From Andeanibacterium sp035497315 (GTDB lineage: Bacteria > Pseudomonadota > Alphaproteobacteria > Sphingomonadales > Sphingomonadaceae), in the NCBI GenBank assembly GCA_035497315.1, contig DATJDU010000070.1:42733-106732 (forward strand): DNA of 64,000 nt, given 5' to 3'. Below, piece by piece: positions 17,532-26,161 of this stretch (position 1 is its first letter; each line of letters begins with the position of its first letter). The position numbers and the translations under genes were made by a program. Below the pieces are notes generated by a model. It ran no database searches. It was not told the DNA's origin and saw only the letters and a list, made by a program, of their open reading frames with translations.

Positions 17532-17533
17532 CC

Positions 17534-18970
17534 ATGTCAGCGGGGGGAACGAAGCTGGCCTTGCTGGCCAGCGCGGCGGTACTACTCGCGCCCGCGCCGG
17601 CCCTGGCCGATACGCTGAAGGACGCTCTGCTGGGAGCCTACCGCACCAATCCCACCCTGCAGGCAGCCCGCGCCAACCAGCGCGCCACCGACGAAAACGT
17701 GCCAATCAATCGCGCCAGCGGGTTGCCTTCGGCCAGCGCGACGGCAACCTATACCGAGCAGCTCAAGGAAACGACGCCAGACCCGACCGACCTGTTCGCC
17801 GATCGGACTCTGGCGGGATCGATCTCACTTTCGGTGCCGGTCTATTCGGGTGGTTCGGTGCGGAACTCGATCACCGCCGCGGAAGTACGCGTGAAGGCCG
17901 GCCAGGCCGATCTGCGCGCCACCGAAAGCAGCGTGTTCAGCCAGACGGTCACCGCCTATATGGACGTGATCCTCAACGAATCGATCGTGAACCTGTCGGC
18001 GAAAAATGTCGATGTGCTCGCGGTGAACCTGCAGGCAACGCAGGACCGGTTCCAGATCGGCGATCTCACCCGTACCGACGTCGCCCAGTCCGAATCGCGC
18101 CTCGCCCTTGCGCAGAGCGACCTGCGCAGCGCGCGGGCCAATCTCTCCTCGGCACGGGAACGCTATATCCAGATCGTGGGCAAGCAGCCGGAAGACCTCC
18201 AGGCCCCTCCGCCGCTGCCCGGCCTGCCCGCCACGCCGGAAGAAGCCGTATCCGTCGCGCTGGAGAACAATCCCGACCTCCTCGGCGCGCGCGAGCGTTC
18301 GAACGCCGCGAAATACGATATCAACGTGGCTGGCGCGGGCCGCCTGCCCAAGCTCGAAGTGTTCACGTCCGGCATTTATAGCGATCCGCTGGGTAGCGTG
18401 GCCAATGGCAGCAACGCCACCGGCGCCTCCGCCGGTGTGCGGGCCACGATCCCGCTGTTCCAGGGCGGCCGCCCCGCTGCGCAGGAACGTCAGGCCCAGG
18501 CCCGGTCCGCCGCTGCGCTGGAGCAGGAAATCGGGACGGAACGCAGTGTGATCTCACAGGTCCGCGCTGCCTTCTCCAGCCTGCAGGCCGCCAATGCCAT
18601 TATCGCCTCCACTCAGACCGCCGTCAGCGCGGCAGAACTGAGCCTGGAAGGCGTGCGCGCGGAAAACACCGTGGGCAACCGCACCATCCTCGACATCTTA
18701 AATGCAGAGCAGGAGCTATTGCGCGCACGCGTGCAGTTGGTGACGGCAAGACGCAATGCCTATGTCGCCGGTTTCACCCTTCTCGCAGCCACCGGCCGCG
18801 CGGAAGCGCGCGACCTTGGACTGAACGATGAAGGCGTTCTCTACGATCCGCAGGTCAATTACGATCGCGTGAAACACAAGATCTGGGACTGGTCGTTTGA
18901 CCAGGATCCGACCGCGCAATCCACGCGAACCGTTGACACACCGACGCAAGACGGCGAAGTTCCCGAATAG
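17534..18970 (+). CDS. tolC: TolC-family outer-membrane efflux/secretion protein
   Basis: The 478-residue protein has a signal peptide (LLASAAVLLAPAPALA) and the duplicated OEP fold: two coiled-coil/strand halves near residues 25-220 and 225-440. Typical markers are LKDALLGAYRTNPTLQAARAN at the mature N-terminus, VPVYSGGSVRNSI and IPLFQGGRPAAQERQA at the strand-helix joints, and LDILNAEQELLRARVQLV near the end. It forms a trimeric outer-membrane channel used by type I secretion and RND pumps. No pump or membrane-fusion gene is adjacent, so it probably serves several systems. Confidence 0.93.
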   Translation: MSAGGTKLALLASAAVLLAPAPALADTLKDALLGAYRTNPTLQAARANQRATDENVPINRASGLPSASATATYTEQLKETTPDPTDLFADRTLAGSISLSVPVYSGGSVRNSITAAEVRVKAGQADLRATESSVFSQTVTAYMDVILNESIVNLSAKNVDVLAVNLQATQDRFQIGDLTRTDVAQSESRLALAQSDLRSARANLSSARERYIQIVGKQPEDLQAPPPLPGLPATPEEAVSVALENNPDLLGARERSNAAKYDINVAGAGRLPKLEVFTSGIYSDPLGSVANGSNATGASAGVRATIPLFQGGRPAAQERQAQARSAAALEQEIGTERSVISQVRAAFSSLQAANAIIASTQTAVSAAELSLEGVRAENTVGNRTILDILNAEQELLRARVQLVTARRNAYVAGFTLLAATGRAEARDLGLNDEGVLYDPQVNYDRVKHKIWDWSFDQDPTAQSTRTVDTPTQDGEVPE

Positions 18971-18995
18971 TAGGGCTTTGGGGGCTTTTGACGTC

Positions 18996-19439
18996 ATGCG
19001 GCATGAGAGTGAACCTTCGGTCGAGGAAATACTCGCCTCGATCAAGAAAGTGATCGCGCGGGACAACCGTGACACGGCACAGGAAGAGCATCGCCGCCGC
19101 GAGAATCGCGGGATTTCCGCCGCGCGCACTGTTGAAGACGTGCTTGAGCTTAGCACAGAGGCTGAGCTGGTGAACGAGGACGAATCCGAAAAGGAAGAGG
19201 GTCTGGTGGCTGAAGAATCACGCGCCTCGATGCGCGAATCGCTTGCCGCCCTCGCAATGCTGGCAGAACCAGGGGTTCCTCCCCAGATCGTTCGTTCAGG
19301 CGAAACCTCGCTTGAAGGCATGGTGCGTGAAATGCTCCGCCCCATGCTGGCGGACTGGCTCGACAAGAACCTGCCGAATATGGTCGAAAAACTCGTCGCC
19401 GCCGAAATCGCCCGTATCGCCGGTAAACGGGGCCAATAG
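18996..19439 (+). CDS. popZ: PopZ-family (DUF2497) polar organising protein
   Basis: The 147-residue protein has the two PopZ hallmarks. The N-terminal helix (PSVEEILASIKKVIARDN, residues about 5-22) is the partner-binding segment. The C-terminal block from about residue 105 (LEGMVREMLRPMLADWLDKN, then LPNMVEKLVAAEI) is the oligomerisation region. In Caulobacter PopZ forms a polar matrix that captures ParB-parS and other factors. The linker here is acidic (NEDESEKEEG), with few prolines. The ATG at 18996 is 25 bases after tolC. Given parAB and parS in the same window, a role in anchoring the origin is likely. Confidence 0.82.
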   Translation: MRHESEPSVEEILASIKKVIARDNRDTAQEEHRRRENRGISAARTVEDVLELSTEAELVNEDESEKEEGLVAEESRASMRESLAALAMLAEPGVPPQIVRSGETSLEGMVREMLRPMLADWLDKNLPNMVEKLVAAEIARIAGKRGQ

Positions 19440-19448
19440 CTCTTACTG

Positions 19449-19817
19449 ATGGCCCTGAGTAGCGTTGAACGGGCCACAAAGGCGCTCGACCAGATCGGTG
19501 GTGGTGGGATTGAACGCCACATCTTTATCTGCGCTATGTCGGAGAAGGGCAAATGCTGTGACCGGGCAACCGGCGAAGCGGCTTGGAACTATCTCAAGCA
19601 GCGTTTGCGCGAACTGGGCCTTTCTGGCCCCAGAGGCCGCATCCAACGCACCAAGGCGGATTGCCTCCAGATATGCGAGGCCGGGCCCGTGGCGGTCGTC
19701 TGGCCCGATGGCGTATGGTATCACTCCTGCACAGCAGCAGTGCTGGAACGGATCATCCAGGAACATCTGATCGGCGGCGTTCCGGTAGAAGACTACCGGC
19801 TCCATCCCACGCGTTAG
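19449..19817 (+). CDS. Thioredoxin-like [2Fe-2S] ferredoxin-domain protein
   Basis: The 122-residue protein matches the small thioredoxin-like [2Fe-2S] proteins related to the NuoE C-terminal domain. Cysteines in FICAMSEKGKCC and KADCLQICEAGP provide the four likely ligands, and VVWPDGVWY follows as in the family. It presumably transfers electrons in the cytoplasm; its partner is unknown. It begins nine bases after popZ and converges with the small membrane gene at 19814, overlapping by four bases. Confidence 0.87.
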   Translation: MALSSVERATKALDQIGGGGIERHIFICAMSEKGKCCDRATGEAAWNYLKQRLRELGLSGPRGRIQRTKADCLQICEAGPVAVVWPDGVWYHSCTAAVLERIIQEHLIGGVPVEDYRLHPTR

Positions 19818-20113
19818 CGCGGACGCTGGCCATCCTCTTTCGGCTGGTCGCTCACCGCCTTGTCGTGGCCGGTTCCGCTGGAGAGGAACACCAATCCCAT
19901 CAGCGCCGATCCGAGCAGCATGGTGAAACTGATCCCTGCCGCAGTGGCGATGTAGAGATGGATCGAAACCATGCCATTCTTCGCATACAGCGCGGCCAGT
20001 GCCAGGATCACCACCAACACGGTGGCGAGCATCATGAAACGCATGATCCGGCGAAAGCGGGCCCAAGCATGGGCGGCGGTCTCGGGATCGTCGAGGGGAG
20101 AGGGGCGACTCAT
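19814..20113 (-). CDS. Small two-helix membrane protein
   Basis: This 99-residue protein has two hydrophobic segments (MLATVLVVILALAALYA and IATAAGISFTMLLGSALMGLVFL) and polar ends. It resembles uncharacterised sphingomonad membrane proteins, but I assign no function. I start it at 20113 (MSRPSPLDD); starts at 20149 or 20143 would add a non-hydrophobic leader. Its 3' end overlaps the convergent [2Fe-2S] gene by four bases. Confidence 0.65.
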   Translation of the reverse strand: MSRPSPLDDPETAAHAWARFRRIMRFMMLATVLVVILALAALYAKNGMVSIHLYIATAAGISFTMLLGSALMGLVFLSSGTGHDKAVSDQPKEDGQRPR

Positions 20114-20283
20114 GCCCTGCCTGATGCCTTGCGATTGGGTCATTGGCAATCGGCCGGAAGTTCAGCTGCGCAGGATTTGGGAAGACTCGGTATCCTGTGG
20201 CATGATCCCTGCTGGGTATTCCCCAGCAGAGCGGAGAGCGGGCAAAACCGCCAGACGCAACTATAGGGCGCGGGAGAGAACAT

Positions 20284-20712
20284 ATGACAATCGCACGGAT
20301 AATCGAGGGGCGTGAACATGCCACTGTGAGCTGCGAAGTGAGCGCTACGGTGGAAGAAGCGGCACGGCTACTGGCCGGGCACCGGATCGGGGCCATGCCG
20401 GTTTACGAGCGTGGCGAGATCGTTGGGATATTCTCCGAACGCGACCTCCTATATTCTATCGCCCGCGAAGGTGGGGGCGTGCTGGCCCGGCGCATCGGCG
20501 AAGTGATGACCGCACCTGCAATCACGGTCGATCCCGAAACCGAGGTGATGGAAGCCCTGTCGTTGATGACAAGGCGTCGCATACGCCATCTGCCGGTAAT
20601 GCGCGGCAGCAATGTCGCAGGCTTCGTCTCAATCGGCGATCTGGTGAAATACCGCATCGAACTGGTCGAAGCCGAAGCCGAGCAAATGCGGGAATATATC
20701 CGCATGGCTTGA
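20284..20712 (+). CDS. Two-CBS-domain protein
   Basis: The 142-residue protein consists of a tandem CBS pair (Bateman module). The first repeat covers residues about 10-65 (TVEEAARLLAGHRIGAMPVYE ending GIFSERDLL), the second about 75-130 (VMTAPAITVDPETEVMEAL ending GFVSIGDLVKYRI). Such stand-alone modules bind adenine nucleotides and sense energy state. No target enzyme is fused or adjacent. It precedes erpA by 31 bases. Confidence 0.93.
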   Translation: MTIARIIEGREHATVSCEVSATVEEAARLLAGHRIGAMPVYERGEIVGIFSERDLLYSIAREGGGVLARRIGEVMTAPAITVDPETEVMEALSLMTRRRIRHLPVMRGSNVAGFVSIGDLVKYRIELVEAEAEQMREYIRMA

Positions 20713-20743
20713 GCCCAGCGGCCGCCTTGCCTACATCAGGGCC

Positions 20744-21073
20744 ATGGCTCAGACACTCAACCTCACTCCTGCCGCCGCGAAACGTGTGGCCTGGATCGCT
20801 CAACGGCAGGAAAAGCCAGCGATTCTACGCCTTTCAGTGGAGGGGGGCGGCTGTTCCGGCTTCCAATACAAGTTCGATCTGGCCGACGCGCAGGAGGCCG
20901 ACGACATTGTGAGCGAGACCGACGGCGTGAAGCTGCTGGTCGATCCTGTGAGTCTGGACCTTGTCGCGGGCGCGACCGTGGACTTTATCGAATCCCTGGG
21001 CGGCGCAGCCTTCCGCGTGGAAAACCCCAACGCGGCATCGGGTTGCGGCTGCGGTTCCAGCTTCGGCATCTGA
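20744..21073 (+). CDS. erpA: A-type iron-sulfur carrier protein
   Basis: The 109-residue protein is an A-type Fe-S carrier. The three ligand cysteines are present: EGGGCSGFQY and the C-terminal GCGCGSSF. It accepts clusters from ISC/SUF scaffolds and delivers them to apoproteins; class I fumarase and FdxA in this window are the kind of client it serves. ErpA is the best name by overall pattern, with IscA/SufA as close alternatives. The xth GTG lies six bases downstream. Confidence 0.9.
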   Translation: MAQTLNLTPAAAKRVAWIAQRQEKPAILRLSVEGGGCSGFQYKFDLADAQEADDIVSETDGVKLLVDPVSLDLVAGATVDFIESLGGAAFRVENPNAASGCGCGSSFGI

Positions 21074-21079
21074 TTTCCA

Positions 21080-21853
21080 GTGAAGATCGCCTCATTCAAC
21101 ATCAACGGCATCAAGGCGCGCCTGCCGCGTCTGCTGGAATGGCTTGAAGAACGGCGGCCGACCGTCGCTGCCTTGCAGGAAATCAAATGCCAGGATGACG
21201 CCTTCCCCACCGCCGAGTTCGACAAGATCGGCTACAAGGCCATCTGGCACGGCCAGAAGGGTTTCAACGGCGTGGCGATTCTGGCCGATGGTAGCGAGCC
21301 AGTGGAAATCCAGCGTGGGCTGGGCGGCGATCCGGAAGACGAACAGTCCCGCTATATCGAGGCGGACGTGGCCGGGGTGCGCATCTGCAATCTCTATCTG
21401 CCAAATGGCAACCCGCAGCCGGGGCCGAAATTCGACTACAAACTTGCCTGGATGAAACGCCTGCGCGCACGACTGGCAGAATTGCGCGCGGCCGAGTTAC
21501 CTGCCGTGGTGCTGGGCGACTTCAACGTCATTCCCTCGGACAAGGACACTTTTTCGGTCAAGGCCATGGCGGATGACGCGCTGACCCAGCCGGAGGCGCG
21601 CGATGCCTATTTTCGCATCCTCCACGATGGCTGGACCGATGCGATCGACACGCTCAATCCGCGCGGCGGGGTGTGGACCTATTGGGATTATCAAGCGGGA
21701 GCCTGGCAGAAGGACCACGGCTTCCGCATTGATCACCTGCTGCTCTCACCTGAATGTGCGGACCGGCTAGTGTCCGCAGGCGTGGACAAGGAATATCGTG
21801 GCCGGGAAAAGGCAAGCGACCATGCTCCGGTATGGGTGGAACTGCGCGGCTGA
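21080..21853 (+). CDS. xth: Exodeoxyribonuclease III / AP endonuclease
   Basis: The 257-residue protein is an ExoIII-family AP endonuclease for base-excision repair. Catalytic blocks are SFNINGIKARL, ALQEIKCQDD (metal-binding Glu), LYLPNGN, LGDFNVIPSDKD and the terminal SDHAPVWVEL. GGVWTYWDYQAGAWQKDHGF is the DNA-lesion recognition region. The start codon is GTG at 21080. It closes the rightward erpA-xth pair and is followed by a hairpin whose T-run faces the opposite strand. Confidence 0.95.
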   Translation: MKIASFNINGIKARLPRLLEWLEERRPTVAALQEIKCQDDAFPTAEFDKIGYKAIWHGQKGFNGVAILADGSEPVEIQRGLGGDPEDEQSRYIEADVAGVRICNLYLPNGNPQPGPKFDYKLAWMKRLRARLAELRAAELPAVVLGDFNVIPSDKDTFSVKAMADDALTQPEARDAYFRILHDGWTDAIDTLNPRGGVWTYWDYQAGAWQKDHGFRIDHLLLSPECADRLVSAGVDKEYRGREKASDHAPVWVELRG

Positions 21854-21866
21854 CCACCCTTCGAAT

Positions 21867-21895
21867 GAAAAACCCCTCCGCGATGGGAGGGGTTC
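21867..21895 (-). terminator. Intrinsic terminator of the SleB hydrolase gene
   Basis: AACCCCTCC at 21871-21879 pairs with GGAGGGGTT at 21886-21894. Read leftward the stem is followed by TTTTT, placing it about 30 bases after the sleB-like stop. It may also serve the convergent xth gene. Confidence 0.75.
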
Positions 21896-21923
21896 TCAAG
21901 AGCGTGGCAGAAGTATGTGTGCT

Positions 21924-22589
21924 TCAGCGATAGAAGATATGGCGATCCACTCGCGCTATACGGGCTCGTCGCCAATTGGGATCTACCGACGCAGCATGGA
22001 AATAGAGGGCATCGCGCACGGGGCTGTCCCACAGCCCTTCATGCACGATTCGTGCAATCACCTTGGCCTTGCGCCAAGCTGCTGAGCCAGTGGGAATTGC
22101 AGGCATCCGGCCGTTGCGCACAAAGGAAAATTGCGAGTGCTGGTAAACCACTCCGCAATAGCTGGCGGGAAACTTCTCGGATTCCGCACGATTTACGATC
22201 ACCTTGCCTACGGCCAACTGGCCGACCAAGGGCTCGCCTCGCGCTTCAAAATAGATTGCCCCGGCAAGGCACTGCATGTCCCTGGACATGTCTCCCGCAG
22301 CAGGAAGGCTGGCGACCAGATCTTCCAATGAAGCGGGATCGCCTGCATCCCCACGATCATCCGTGGACAAGGGCTGCACAACTTCCCGGGACACGAAACG
22401 AACCGCACCTGCTTCTGTGCCGGCGTGTGTGAGCGGCTCTGCTGCCACTTCCGTATCGGACCCACCCCGGGCGAGATCCACGCTCTCGGAGTTTTGAGCA
22501 AAGGCGCCGGATGCTGCGGCACCGGAAATCGTAAAGACCATCATGGCCACCGCGGCAAAGGCCGCGGCCAGCTGGGTTTTGCGACTCAT
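21924..22589 (-). CDS. SleB-type cell-wall hydrolase
   Basis: The 221-residue protein has a signal peptide (MSRKTQLAAAFAAVAMMVFTI continuing to AFAQ) and a C-terminal Hydrolase_2 (SleB) domain from about residue 108: CLAGAIYFEARGEP carries the catalytic Glu, followed by VGKVIVNRAESEKFPASYC and QFSFV. SleB enzymes are lytic transglycosylases; in non-sporulating bacteria they remodel peptidoglycan. The linker is acidic. I prefer the ATG at 22589 for signal-peptide length, though 22673 and 22640 are in frame; AGGA lies close before 22589. Confidence 0.85.
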   Translation of the reverse strand: MSRKTQLAAAFAAVAMMVFTISGAAASGAFAQNSESVDLARGGSDTEVAAEPLTHAGTEAGAVRFVSREVVQPLSTDDRGDAGDPASLEDLVASLPAAGDMSRDMQCLAGAIYFEARGEPLVGQLAVGKVIVNRAESEKFPASYCGVVYQHSQFSFVRNGRMPAIPTGSAAWRKAKVIARIVHEGLWDSPVRDALYFHAASVDPNWRRARIARVDRHIFYR

Positions 22590-22783
22590 AATCCTGTTTT
22601 TATCGGCGGTGAACGCGCCCCGACGCAGGCCTTGGTCCATCGATTGAGTGATGAACCTGTACCGATCTTTCAATCGTTGGCCTGCCGGCCGTTCCCCGTC
22701 TGCGTGCTAACCACCCGGCCGATTTGTCGGGTTGACCGCCTGCGCATAAGGTCGCGGGGCCCATACGGGCTGATGCAGGGAAG

Positions 22784-23125
22784 TCAACTTGAAAGCGGCT
22801 TCAATCCGATAAACCGTTCACCATTAGCGACATCCAGCTCCACGATCCACAGATCGTCATCCTGACGCTTGCGACGTTGGTAATAATCGGAAAAATCGCC
22901 TGGATTTTCAGGATCTTGCTTCTTTGTGAGCGTCCATTGGCGGCTCCCGTCAAGCTGCGGCATACGTTCATATATTCTGCCGTTTGCGCCGCTTTCACAA
23001 CAAATGACAAGGATGGTGCCCGCATCGCGTTCACCTTTTGCCACAACCGTTGCAAAACCTCCGGCGGCACCCACAGCGCGAATCAAGCCGGAAATCTCGA
23101 GATGAGCGGGTATCCGATCATCCAT
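22784..23125 (-). CDS. DUF1491-family protein
   Basis: The 113-residue protein fits DUF1491: an N-terminal IPAHLEISGLIRAVGAAGGFATVVAKGE-type helix and strand, GTILVICCE, and the late DLWIVELD. The family is alphaproteobacterial and functionally uncharacterised. It follows the thioesterase by 21 bases and is the last gene of the leftward block running from ppsR. Confidence 0.8.
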   Translation of the reverse strand: MDDRIPAHLEISGLIRAVGAAGGFATVVAKGERDAGTILVICCESGANGRIYERMPQLDGSRQWTLTKKQDPENPGDFSDYYQRRKRQDDDLWIVELDVANGERFIGLKPLSS

Positions 23126-23146
23126 CTGGGCACGCTCCTGTCAGGC

Positions 23147-23623
23147 TCATTCGGACAGGCCAGTGTAGCCCGCAAGACCTGAAAGGGCGATGCGCGATCG
23201 CATGAACGTGCCGGTGCCGCGCCCGATTTCCTCGCCCCGCTCGTCCACAAGGTTAGCTTCAGCCACGAATACCCGACGCTTGCCGCTTATCCAACGGCCG
23301 TGGGCTACCACTTTGCCCGAGCGTATCGGCGCGGTGAAATGGAGATTGAAGCCTGTGGTCAACAAGAAGCGGTCGGACACCAGGGTGTTCGCCGCGTAGA
23401 AGGCGGCATCATCCAGCATCTTGAAATAAATCGTGCCATGGGCAGCGCCGGCCGCATGGTACACCCGCTCATCCACCTCGAATTCGATCTGGGCAGTTCC
23501 TCGCCCGGGGATCGTCAGTCGCGACGCAAACAGCGCGTTGATCGGAGCGGATGCATAGAGGTTTTCAAGCGCGCGATAATGGAGTGCGGCACCGGAATCC
23601 TCGTCCTCCAACCGCCGTCTCAA
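23147..23623 (-). CDS. PaaI-family hotdog thioesterase
   Basis: The 158-residue protein has the hotdog-fold thioesterase pattern: YHAAGAAHGTIYFKMLDDAAFYAAN forms the central helix with the catalytic Asp, followed by LLTTGFNLHFTAPIRSGKVVAHGRW. Such enzymes hydrolyse acyl-CoA thioesters; the substrate here is unknown. The start overlaps the ptsN stop by four bases, so it is translationally coupled to a regulator of the nitrogen PTS. Confidence 0.87.
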   Translation of the reverse strand: MRRRLEDEDSGAALHYRALENLYASAPINALFASRLTIPGRGTAQIEFEVDERVYHAAGAAHGTIYFKMLDDAAFYAANTLVSDRFLLTTGFNLHFTAPIRSGKVVAHGRWISGKRRVFVAEANLVDERGEEIGRGTGTFMRSRIALSGLAGYTGLSE

Positions 23624-24084
23624 GCCGCGTCGCGGTCGGTAGCATTGGTAAGCAGCGCGTAGAGCGCTTCCTTGCCATGCGCCTCCATCAGCGCCTCATG
23701 CGTCCGCTCGTCACGCACCAGGCGCGAAATCGCGGCGAGTGCATGGAGGTGGGTTACCCCGGCATTTTCAGGTGAGAGCAAGCCAAAGACCAATTCCACA
23801 GGTAACGCGTCGGCCGCAGCAAAATCTACCGGAACTTCCAGCTTGAGAAGGGCGGCGACAGGGCGCTTGATGCCCGGAACGCGAGAGTGAGGAATAGCCA
23901 CACCGCGTCCGAAACCGGTACTGCCCAGATTCTCACGCTCTTCCAGCCGTTCCAGCACATCGGCCGGATCAAGCTCGTAGGAAGCAGCGAAAATTTCGGC
24001 CAGTCGGCCGAGAATCTCATGCTTGGTATCGGCCCGGATTACGGCCACGGATTCAGGAAGGATGGAAAAAAGCGACGTCATCAC
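23620..24084 (-). CDS. ptsN: Nitrogen-PTS EIIA component
   Basis: The 154-residue protein is EIIA-Ntr. The phosphorylated histidine is His66 in RGVAIPHSRVPG, preceded by ERENLGSTGFG. PtsN is the final acceptor of the PtsP-PtsO relay and regulates potassium transport, phosphate signalling and (p)ppGpp turnover in proteobacteria. An alternative start is the adjacent ATG at 24081. It lies downstream of hpf, the usual rpoN-region arrangement, but no rpoN is present here. Confidence 0.93.
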   Translation of the reverse strand: MMTSLFSILPESVAVIRADTKHEILGRLAEIFAASYELDPADVLERLEERENLGSTGFGRGVAIPHSRVPGIKRPVAALLKLEVPVDFAAADALPVELVFGLLSPENAGVTHLHALAAISRLVRDERTHEALMEAHGKEALYALLTNATDRDAA

Positions 24085-24225
24085 TCTTCAAAAGCTCTGC
24101 TTCATGCGACCCGGATTCAGGTAAGGTGCGGCCGGGCAACGCCAAAAGCATGACGGAAATCACCGTCAAATTCAGGGAGTTGCCCGGAAGCCACGAGCCT
24201 CGGTACGCCTAGATGCGTACCCGCT

Positions 24226-24795
24226 TCAGGACGGTTCGACCCAGCCGATTGAGCCGTCGTGGCGGCGATAGACCATATTATGTCGCCCGGTGCCAGCATT
24301 TTTGAAGAACAACGCATTGGTATGCCGAAGGTCCAGCATCATCACTGCGTCAGAAACGCTGGCCTCCGGAATGTCGACGCGAGTTTCCGCGATCACCAAC
24401 GGTGCATCGCTTTCCACCACATCCTCCGCTTCCTCGGCAGCGGCGGCGAAGACCGTATAGGCCGCATCTTCCTCGCGAGCGGCGAAGGCCATTTCTTCAT
24501 GACGATTCTTTAGCCGACGCTTGTAACGGCGAAGTTGCTTATCGATCTTGTCGGCAGCCTGGTCGAGTGCGACATGCGCATCATGTGCCTCTCCATGCGC
24601 TTTCAGGATCAGGCCGTGCATCACATGCATCACGATGTCACAAGCAAAGGCGCTGGTCGGCGCCTTGCTGAAAGTGACGTGTGAGGAAAGCGCGCGGCTG
24701 AAATATTTGTCGATGATCGAATTGAGCCGTTCGGTTGCCTGCTCCTGCAGAGCACTACCGGTATCGATCTGGTGGCCGGACACGCGAATATCCAT
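24226..24795 (-). CDS. hpf: Long-form ribosome hibernation promoting factor
   Basis: The 189-residue protein is a long HPF. Residues about 1-100 form the ribosome-binding domain (MDIRVSGHQIDTGSALQEQA, LDQAADKIDKQLRRYKRRLKN). After an acidic linker, the C-terminal dimerisation domain ends with DAVMMLDLRHTNALFFKNAG and DGSIGWVEP. Long HPF joins two 70S ribosomes into inactive 100S dimers in stationary phase. The ATG at 24795 fits the family; 24828 would add 11 residues. A GGTACGC-N6-GCGTACC hairpin lies immediately after the stop (24202-24221). Confidence 0.94.
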   Translation of the reverse strand: MDIRVSGHQIDTGSALQEQATERLNSIIDKYFSRALSSHVTFSKAPTSAFACDIVMHVMHGLILKAHGEAHDAHVALDQAADKIDKQLRRYKRRLKNRHEEMAFAAREEDAAYTVFAAAAEEAEDVVESDAPLVIAETRVDIPEASVSDAVMMLDLRHTNALFFKNAGTGRHNMVYRRHDGSIGWVEPS

Positions 24796-24835
24796 CGTAA
24801 CGCTACTCCTGCTTCGATCACCGCCCAAAGGGGTT

Positions 24836-25522
24836 CTATTTTTCCCAGAGCGGGGATGCGATCGTTGTCAAAAATTCTCTGTGCCGCGCGAGTTCCTCCT
24901 CACTCGCATCATGGGGACGAGGGGCGCGAAATTCACGCTTCTTCGCCGGGCTGCGTCTGAATTCGATGATGGTTGTCTCAGTAACGTTAGTCGCCAGTTC
25001 GAGGCCGATCTGTCGCCCGCCAGTGAGTTCGACATAAACCTGCGCGAGCAGTTCCGCGTCGAGCAATGCACCGTGGAACGTGCGGTGGCTACGATCAACC
25101 CCATAGCGTGAACAAAGAGCGTCCAGCGAGAGCTTAGCACCAGGATGACGACGCTTAGCGAGAGCCAGCGTGTCAATCATCCGATCCATGCTGACCGGTC
25201 CCAGGCCGCATATGGAAAGTTCGGCATTGAGGAAGCTGAAGTCGAACGTGGCATTATGCGCGACGAGCGGTGAATCGGCCAGGAAGTCGAGCAGTTCGGC
25301 AGCACTTTCGCGAAAGCGCGGCTTGTCTGCCAGAAAAGCGTCGGACAGGCCATGCACTGCCTCAGCCTCGGCAGGCATCGAACGTTCTGGATTGTAATAG
25401 GCGTGAAAAGAACGACCGGTAGCCACTCGGTTGACGAGTTCGATGCACCCCATTTCCACCAGACGATCCCCTTTTGCGGGATCGAAACCGGTAGTTTCGG
25501 TGTCGAATACGATCTCTCTCAT
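24836..25522 (-). CDS. dnaQ: DNA polymerase III epsilon subunit (proofreading exonuclease)
   Basis: The 228-residue protein is the DEDDh 3'-5' exonuclease of the replicase. Exo I is IVFDTETTGFD (Asp7, Glu9), Exo II HNATFDFSFLN, and Exo III HGALLDAELL preceded by the catalytic His. It proofreads during chromosome replication. MREIVFDTE at 25522 is the family-typical start. It lies 42 bases downstream of coaE in the leftward cluster beside the proposed origin. Confidence 0.95.
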   Translation of the reverse strand: MREIVFDTETTGFDPAKGDRLVEMGCIELVNRVATGRSFHAYYNPERSMPAEAEAVHGLSDAFLADKPRFRESAAELLDFLADSPLVAHNATFDFSFLNAELSICGLGPVSMDRMIDTLALAKRRHPGAKLSLDALCSRYGVDRSHRTFHGALLDAELLAQVYVELTGGRQIGLELATNVTETTIIEFRRSPAKKREFRAPRPHDASEEELARHREFLTTIASPLWEK

Positions 25523-25564
25523 CGAATTCAATATCGGACCGGATTCAAGCGCTGGCAAGGCCTG

Positions 25565-26161
25565 TCAGCGGCTTGCTGTCAGATTCTCGGCCAAAGTGCG
25601 CACCGCTTCCCGCGTCACCTCGATCGGGCAGCCGGTATCGATCACGAAATCCGCCCGTGCGCGCTTTTCGGCATCGGGCATCTGCCGTTCCAGGATCGCG
25701 GCGAATTTCTCGGGCGACATGCCGGGCCGGGCAAGAACGCGGCGGCGCTGGGTTTCGGGATCGGCCGAAACCACGGCCACACCGTCCACCCGATCCTGTG
25801 TACCCTTTTCGAACAGCAGCGGGATATCGAACACGACAAGCTTCTGCCCGGCATGTTCGATCAGGAAAGCCTCCCGTTCCGCGGCGACTGCGGGATGGAC
25901 GATAGCCTCCAGCCGGGCCATTGCCTCGTCATCGCCGAAGACCCGCGCACCCAACACTCCGCGGTCCACGCCATTCGCATCGGTCGTACCGGGAAACGCT
26001 TCCTCGATCGGCCCAAGCAAACGCCCACCGGGGCCTTGCAGGCGATGCACCGCGGCATCGGCATCGAAAACCGGTACGCCCAATTCGGCAAACATCCGCG
26101 CCACGGTGGACTTGCCCATTCCGATGGAACCTGTGAGGCCGAGGATGAAAGGATGGCTCAC
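25565..26161 (-). CDS. coaE: Dephospho-CoA kinase
   Basis: The 198-residue protein phosphorylates dephospho-CoA, the final step of CoA synthesis. The P-loop LTGSIGMGKST is at residues about 9-19, followed by FDADAAVHRL and VVFDIPLLFEKG, and the lid segment LARPGMSPEKFAAIL. The start overlaps the aroE stop by four bases, so coaE is translationally coupled. Confidence 0.96.
   Translation of the reverse strand: MSHPFILGLTGSIGMGKSTVARMFAELGVPVFDADAAVHRLQGPGGRLLGPIEEAFPGTTDANGVDRGVLGARVFGDDEAMARLEAIVHPAVAAEREAFLIEHAGQKLVVFDIPLLFEKGTQDRVDGVAVVSADPETQRRRVLARPGMSPEKFAAILERQMPDAEKRARADFVIDTGCPIEVTREAVRTLAENLTASR

Noticed and set aside
24202..24221. GGTACGC-N6-GCGTACC hairpin after hpf
   Set aside because: Stem is short and lacks a T-run, so not called a terminator; noted under hpf.
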